From Deltaproteobacteria bacterium (lineage in GTDB: Bacteria; Bdellovibrionota; Bdellovibrionia; JABDDW01), in NCBI GenBank assembly GCA_013287405.1, contig JABDDW010000055.1, positions 1-10,357 of the forward strand: a stretch of 10,357 nucleotides of DNA, in the 5' to 3' direction. The notes under the pieces were generated by a model. It had not been told where the DNA came from, did not search any database, and saw nothing but the letters and a program-made list of their open reading frames with translations. Positions 7,069 through 10,357 of the stretch are shown here, one piece after another. Both the position numbers and the translations under genes were made by a program. The first letter of the stretch is position 1. Every line of letters starts with the position of its first letter.

Positions 7069-8592
7069 TCAAACTGCATGAGCCAGCTTACTTCCTTCGA
7101 ACTCAAAGACAAAACTTGCGCCTTGGCCCAACCCTTCGCTTGTCACAGTTATTTTAGCCCCCATTTCAGTGGCTGAATTCGCACAGAAGTGAAGTCCAAA
7201 GCCATGCCCAGCTTGTTTTGTCGTAAACCCATGAGTAAAAACCTTAGGTAGATTTTCACCAGATATGCCAATGCCCGTGTCCGTTACTCTTAAGAAGATG
7301 CCGCCATGATCATTTTGTCCAATTTCGAGGGTCAAGATCTTCTCCCTGTCGTCCCCTGTTCCCATGGCCTCTTTTGCATTTTTCAGAAGGTTAAGCACCA
7401 CATGGAGAAGTTTTGCCCTCTGTGCAAGAACGGGGGGAACTTCAGAGAATTTCTTAACAACTTTAATCTCATGTCGAGTTAAGGCCGTCGTTTGCATAAC
7501 AAGTGCATTTTCTACAATTTCTAAAAGGGAGATATTTTCTTTAAATTCAGCATTACCTTTAGCATAGGTTTGTTGAGTATTTATTATGTCTTTAATTAAG
7601 GTGAGTCTCTTCATTAACTCAGTAGCTTCATATTTCAGAATACTGTTTTCATTTTTTATGGCCTCTCCGAGTTCAAGGTAAAAATCAACCAACTTTTTGC
7701 CCTTGGGATCGATCGTAAAGAATTCTCCAAGGCGATTTCTATTTTGCATGAGAAGGTCGTTGGCTTTAAAAAGGTTTTGAACCACTGATTTTTCAAATTT
7801 TTGCAAGATAAGCTCAAGTCCCACATTTGCGCTATTAAGAACGTTTCCAACATTATGTAAAATGCCAGTTGCGATTTCAGACATTCCAGACTGGTGGGCG
7901 GTCAAGACCGAAATCCTCTGCAGTTCCTTAAGTTTTTTAGTGCGCTCGGCGACTATCTTTTCTATATAATCAATAGTTTCCTTAGATTTTGTAAGCTCCT
8001 CGGCGTACTTAATTAACTGCGAGGTGATTCGCGAAACAGATAAGTACAAATAAGTAATTCCGGTTATCCCGAGAAGAAGAGTCACCCATAGGACAGATTT
8101 GAAAATGGGAGACATAGCGCGATTTGTAACATCACTTAAGTTCATGCCAATATGAACACGTCCCAGAACCCCATTCATAATTGGTGCGCTTATATCTAGA
8201 ACTTCGTTCCTTTTAAAATCGATAATACGAGTGGTTTTCTTAGCATTAAGCTGAATTTGATCATTTTTAAACTCCTTGGGTATTCCAGGGGAAAATGTAT
8301 GTGCGACAAATTCACCTCTTTCATTTCGAACAAAGACGTACGACACTCCAGGGATCTTCTTGTATTCATCAAGGTATCCCTGAATAGTTGAGGCGTCTAA
8401 AGACTCAATATTTTGATAGGTTGTCGTTAGGGCTGAAACAATGGAGCTCCCTTTAGATTCAAGCTCTTGGTGCAGTGCTGCCTTAACATTATTAAAGCAA
8501 ACAATGAGAGTGACTCCCATTAGTGTTGTAAGGGTGAGGACAATAGGTCCTATAATTTTAAGCTTTAGAGTTTTTTTTGATTGAGTATTCAT
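7069..8592 (-). CDS. Membrane histidine kinase with periplasmic Cache-like sensor, HNVGN type
   Basis: A 507-residue inner-membrane kinase. TM1 is at about 13-33. The periplasmic sensor, about 34-163, looks like a single Cache domain (GVSYVFVRNERGEFVAHTF, then LDISAPIMNGVLGRVHIGM). TM2 is at about 165-187 and a coiled coil follows at about 195-228. The phosphoacceptor is His246 in the atypical H-box GILHNVGNVLNS. The HATPase has the N box NLLKNAKEA (Asn401/Asn405), G1 DTGIG (438-442), HGFTTK (454-459) and G2 GHGFGLHF (462-469). From the H-box to the C terminus it is a close paralogue of the 4412-5911 kinase. An in-frame TAG lies two codons before the ATG, which fixes the N terminus. Only a poor GAAAG-type ribosome site is seen. 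The leader lies in what was permease coding sequence on the opposite strand. It is the first gene of the block. Confidence 0.92.
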   Translation of the reverse strand: MNTQSKKTLKLKIIGPIVLTLTTLMGVTLIVCFNNVKAALHQELESKGSSIVSALTTTYQNIESLDASTIQGYLDEYKKIPGVSYVFVRNERGEFVAHTFSPGIPKEFKNDQIQLNAKKTTRIIDFKRNEVLDISAPIMNGVLGRVHIGMNLSDVTNRAMSPIFKSVLWVTLLLGITGITYLYLSVSRITSQLIKYAEELTKSKETIDYIEKIVAERTKKLKELQRISVLTAHQSGMSEIATGILHNVGNVLNSANVGLELILQKFEKSVVQNLFKANDLLMQNRNRLGEFFTIDPKGKKLVDFYLELGEAIKNENSILKYEATELMKRLTLIKDIINTQQTYAKGNAEFKENISLLEIVENALVMQTTALTRHEIKVVKKFSEVPPVLAQRAKLLHVVLNLLKNAKEAMGTGDDREKILTLEIGQNDHGGIFLRVTDTGIGISGENLPKVFTHGFTTKQAGHGFGLHFCANSATEMGAKITVTSEGLGQGASFVFEFEGSKLAHAV

Positions 8593-9089
8593 TTTCTACT
8601 TTCGGAAGTTGTAATGGCTCACTCATGACAAGTGCACGGGTCTACTTTGCCATGGCCAGAGAAAAAATGTTTTTCCCATCGATCGGACTGGTGAGCCCCA
8701 AACATCAAACTCCTGCTAACTCCCTCATCCTGCAATTTGTTTGGTCAAGTCTACTTGTCTTAAGCGGCACCTTTGACATGCTCACCGACATGCTTGTTTT
8801 TGTGACATGGATTTTCTACGGCATGGGCGCGCTAGGAGTCTTTATTTTGCGCCGAAAAATGCCAGACATAGATCGCCCCTACAAAGTTTGGGGCTATCCT
8901 TATGTCCCCGCTCTATTTATTATTTCAGCCGCCGTCTTTCTTCTCCAAACCCTCTACAATGACATCACTCAATATTTGAGTGGTGCCTCGCCGCTGGTCA
9001 ACTCAGTTTTCGGCATAGCGCTCGTCATGACGGGAACACCCTTTTACTTTTATTTCAAATCTCAGACTAGACGACGCACGACCCCTTAA
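8577..9089 (+). pseudogene. 5'-truncated amino-acid permease (APC family), C-terminal remnant
   Basis: The frame gives 170 residues that match the end of an APC-superfamily amino-acid permease. It starts inside a conserved segment, FSTFGSCNGSLMTSARVYFAMAREKMFFP, then has TM helices around VWSSLLVLSG, LVFVTWIFYGMGALGVFIL, VPALFIISAAVFLLQTL and FGIALVMTGTPFYFYF, with the typical RRKMPDIDRPYKVWGYP loop. Complete members have about 12 TM helices and 430-500 residues, so roughly the first two thirds are missing. Homology seems to begin near 8592. The few codons before that (from TTG at 8577) and the in-frame stop at 8559-8561 belong to the oppositely oriented kinase gene. With no start region or early TM helices it should not make a working transporter. 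The remaining part has no stops, so the loss may be fairly recent, or the fragment may be read as a small membrane protein. Confidence 0.8.
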
Positions 9090-9105
9090 CCGACTCGGGG
9101 TCGTG
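9077..9105 (+). terminator. Perfect hairpin at the end of the permease remnant
   Basis: CACGACCCC at 9077-9085 and GGGGTCGTG at 9097-9105 form a perfect 9-bp GC-rich stem with an 11-nt loop that contains the TAA stop of the permease remnant (9087-9089). No T-tract follows on the + strand, so it is not a textbook intrinsic terminator. It may protect the 3' end of the message or work with Rho. The position at a gene end supports a transcript-end role. Confidence 0.4.
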
Positions 9106-9147
9106 ACTCGACCTCGACCAGGACGCCAGAAATCATGAACCTGAATA

Positions 9148-9166
9148 TTAGACTCCTTTTAGACTC
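9148..9166 (+). repeat. Tandem TTAGACTC repeats upstream of the substrate-binding protein gene
   Basis: TTAGACTC occurs at 9148-9155 and again at 9159-9166, with an 11-bp period, about one helical turn. The pair sits 80-98 bp before the ATG at 9246, where an activator or repressor could bind. TATTTA at 9171-9176 is a poor -10 candidate just downstream. The rest of the 156-bp gap (9090-9245) holds the hairpin described separately and an AGGA ribosome site near 9230, with no gene visible. A two-copy 8-mer can arise by chance. Confidence 0.3.
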
Positions 9167-9245
9167 TCCCTATTTAAGGTGACTTCCGAAGAATACACAT
9201 GATTCTCTTTGGTCCCTCACAAATCACCTAGGAAAGATACTGATA

Positions 9246-10357
9246 ATGAAATTGGCCTTTATCTTTTTAATATGTTCAATATTTCTTCTCTTCGATGATT
9301 TAGTTGCAGCCGAGCCCGTGAACGGTGTCTCAGATGGTCTGGTTATACTAGGACAGAGTGCCGCCTTCAGTGGCCCATCTGCCGCCCTTGGTATTGAACT
9401 ATGGAAGGGGGCCAAAGCCTTCTTCGATGAGACCAACGACCATGGCGGAATTAATGGTCGAAAAATTGAAGTCATTGCCCTTGATGATTCTTATGATGCC
9501 GAAAAAGCCCTCTCCAATACTCTTGAGTTAGTAACAAAGGACAAAGTATTTGCGTTATTTGGATACGTGGGCACCCCTACCCTCGTAAAATCTTTACCGG
9601 CTATTGCTAAGTTTAATCGCGAAGAAAACATGTTCCTCTTTTCAAATTTCACTGGGGCTCAGCCACAGCGAGAACCTCCCCATGACAAGTACGTATTTAA
9701 TGTACGTAGTTCCTATCGACAAGAAACCGAAGGTCTAGTTAAGAATTTGGTCAAATTGGGCCATAAAAAGATCGGGTTATTCATACAAAATGATGCCTAC
9801 GGCCGCTCAGGCCTCGATGGCGCGAAACGAGCCCTTAACCAATTGGGGCTGCAGATTTTCGCTGAAGCTTCGTACAATCGGGGCGCTGCTCTGAGCGAGT
9901 CTATGAATGAACAAGTCCTACTCCTCAAGGGGGCCGATGCTATTATTTCGGTTAGTTCCTATCAAGCGGCCGCAGCCTTTATTCGGGACAGCAGGATTTC
10001 TGGTTTCAAAGGGCCAATTGCCCACGTATCTTTTGTTGGCGCTGATGCACTTTTGAGCACACTTGTGGAGATCCAACGAAACGAAAATCTTCCTTTAAGT
10101 TCAAAAATTATAGTTTCTCAAGTTGTTCCAAGTTGGAAGGATACAACCTACCCTCTAGTAAAAGAATACCAATCGATAATGTTGAAGCATCCTGGTAACT
10201 CACCTCTGCCTTTAAAGGATTCTACATACGTTGGTCCAAAAATGAGTTTTAATTCCCTAGAGGGTTTTCTTAATGCCAAGATTTTTATAGAAATTCTAAA
10301 AAGAATACCTCCCCAAAAACTCAATCGTCGGAGCTTTCAGAAATACGCAGAAACAAT
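9246..10357 (+). CDS. ABC transporter periplasmic substrate-binding protein, branched-chain amino-acid type (3' cut by window edge)
   Basis: The frame is open from the ATG at 9246 to the window end (370 codons visible). The N terminus is a signal peptide (MKLAFIFLICSIFLLFDDLVAAEP, cleavage probably near VAA). The mature part matches the Peripla_BP_6 family: LVILGQSAAFSGPSAALG, then GAKAFFDETNDHGGINGRKIEV, LDDSYDAEKA, VFALFGYVGTPT, and later KKIGLFIQNDAYGRSG and GADAIISVSSYQAAAAFIRD. Such proteins bind Leu/Ile/Val, other amino acids or small amides and deliver them to an ABC importer. In some predatory and deltaproteobacterial lineages they serve kinases as sensors instead. AGGA near 9230-9233 is about 12 nt before the ATG, a slightly long spacing. 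The permease remnant just upstream also concerns amino acids, but the two look like separate genes. The ligand cannot be told, and transporter partner genes are not in the window. Confidence 0.9.
   Translation, partial: MKLAFIFLICSIFLLFDDLVAAEPVNGVSDGLVILGQSAAFSGPSAALGIELWKGAKAFFDETNDHGGINGRKIEVIALDDSYDAEKALSNTLELVTKDKVFALFGYVGTPTLVKSLPAIAKFNREENMFLFSNFTGAQPQREPPHDKYVFNVRSSYRQETEGLVKNLVKLGHKKIGLFIQNDAYGRSGLDGAKRALNQLGLQIFAEASYNRGAALSESMNEQVLLLKGADAIISVSSYQAAAAFIRDSRISGFKGPIAHVSFVGADALLSTLVEIQRNENLPLSSKIIVSQVVPSWKDTTYPLVKEYQSIMLKHPGNSPLPLKDSTYVGPKMSFNSLEGFLNAKIFIEILKRIPPQKLNRRSFQKYAET

Noticed and set aside
9148..9176. Sigma-70 promoter TTAGAC-17-TATTTA
   Set aside because: The spacing is ideal, but both boxes match the consensus at only two or three positions.
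9224..9475. Open frame on the - strand
   Set aside because: It lies antisense to the signal peptide and start of a clear substrate-binding protein, and its product resembles nothing.
1..10357. CRISPR arrays, tRNA/rRNA genes, insertion sequences, phage or toxin-antitoxin genes
   Set aside because: No regular repeat-spacer pattern, cloverleaf, transposase motif or small toxin-antitoxin pair was seen on either strand.

Overview
The window looks like a signal-transduction locus from a moderately low-GC Gram-negative bacterium. Bdellovibrio/Bacteriovorax-like predatory bacteria or another former deltaproteobacterial lineage fit best. This is inferred from the gene style only: HNVGN-type histidine kinases, a FIST protein beside a PAS kinase, and response-regulator/PilZ fusions. 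No taxonomic marker is present.

Layout. (a) 1-104, + strand: the C-terminal end of an unidentified protein. (b) 77-1536, - strand: two overlapping reading frames that read best as one membrane protein (signal peptide, Cys-rich periplasmic domain, one TM helix, coiled coil, DHp-like helices with an H-box) split by a frameshift near 470-490. (c) 1693-2286, + strand: a second membrane protein with two TM helices, a coiled coil and a related DHp-like tail. Neither DHp protein has a kinase ATPase domain. (d) 8592-2288, - strand: a compact five-gene block, in transcription order a Cache-type membrane histidine kinase, a FIST sensor, a PAS histidine kinase, a REC-histidine kinase hybrid and a REC-PilZ protein. 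(e) 8577-9089, + strand: a 5'-truncated amino-acid permease holding only its last few TM helices. (f) 9246-end, + strand: a periplasmic branched-chain-amino-acid-type ABC substrate-binding protein, cut by the window edge.

How the genes may work together. The two kinases share a near-duplicate core and differ in input: one senses in the periplasm, the other has a PAS domain and overlaps the FIST gene by 20 nt. Both can plausibly feed the REC domains of the last two genes. The terminal REC-PilZ protein would join phosphorylation to c-di-GMP at the output, perhaps motility or surface behaviour. FIST proteins of the NosP type pair with kinases in nitric-oxide/c-di-GMP circuits, so a NosP/NahK-like pathway is a reasonable but unproven model. 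The ATPase-less DHp proteins next to the block could act as phosphotransfer partners or dimerising decoys.

The permease remnant ends almost exactly where the first kinase gene begins, so the kinase leader lies in former permease coding DNA. This marks a rearrangement boundary. I found no tRNA, rRNA, CRISPR array, insertion sequence or phage gene.
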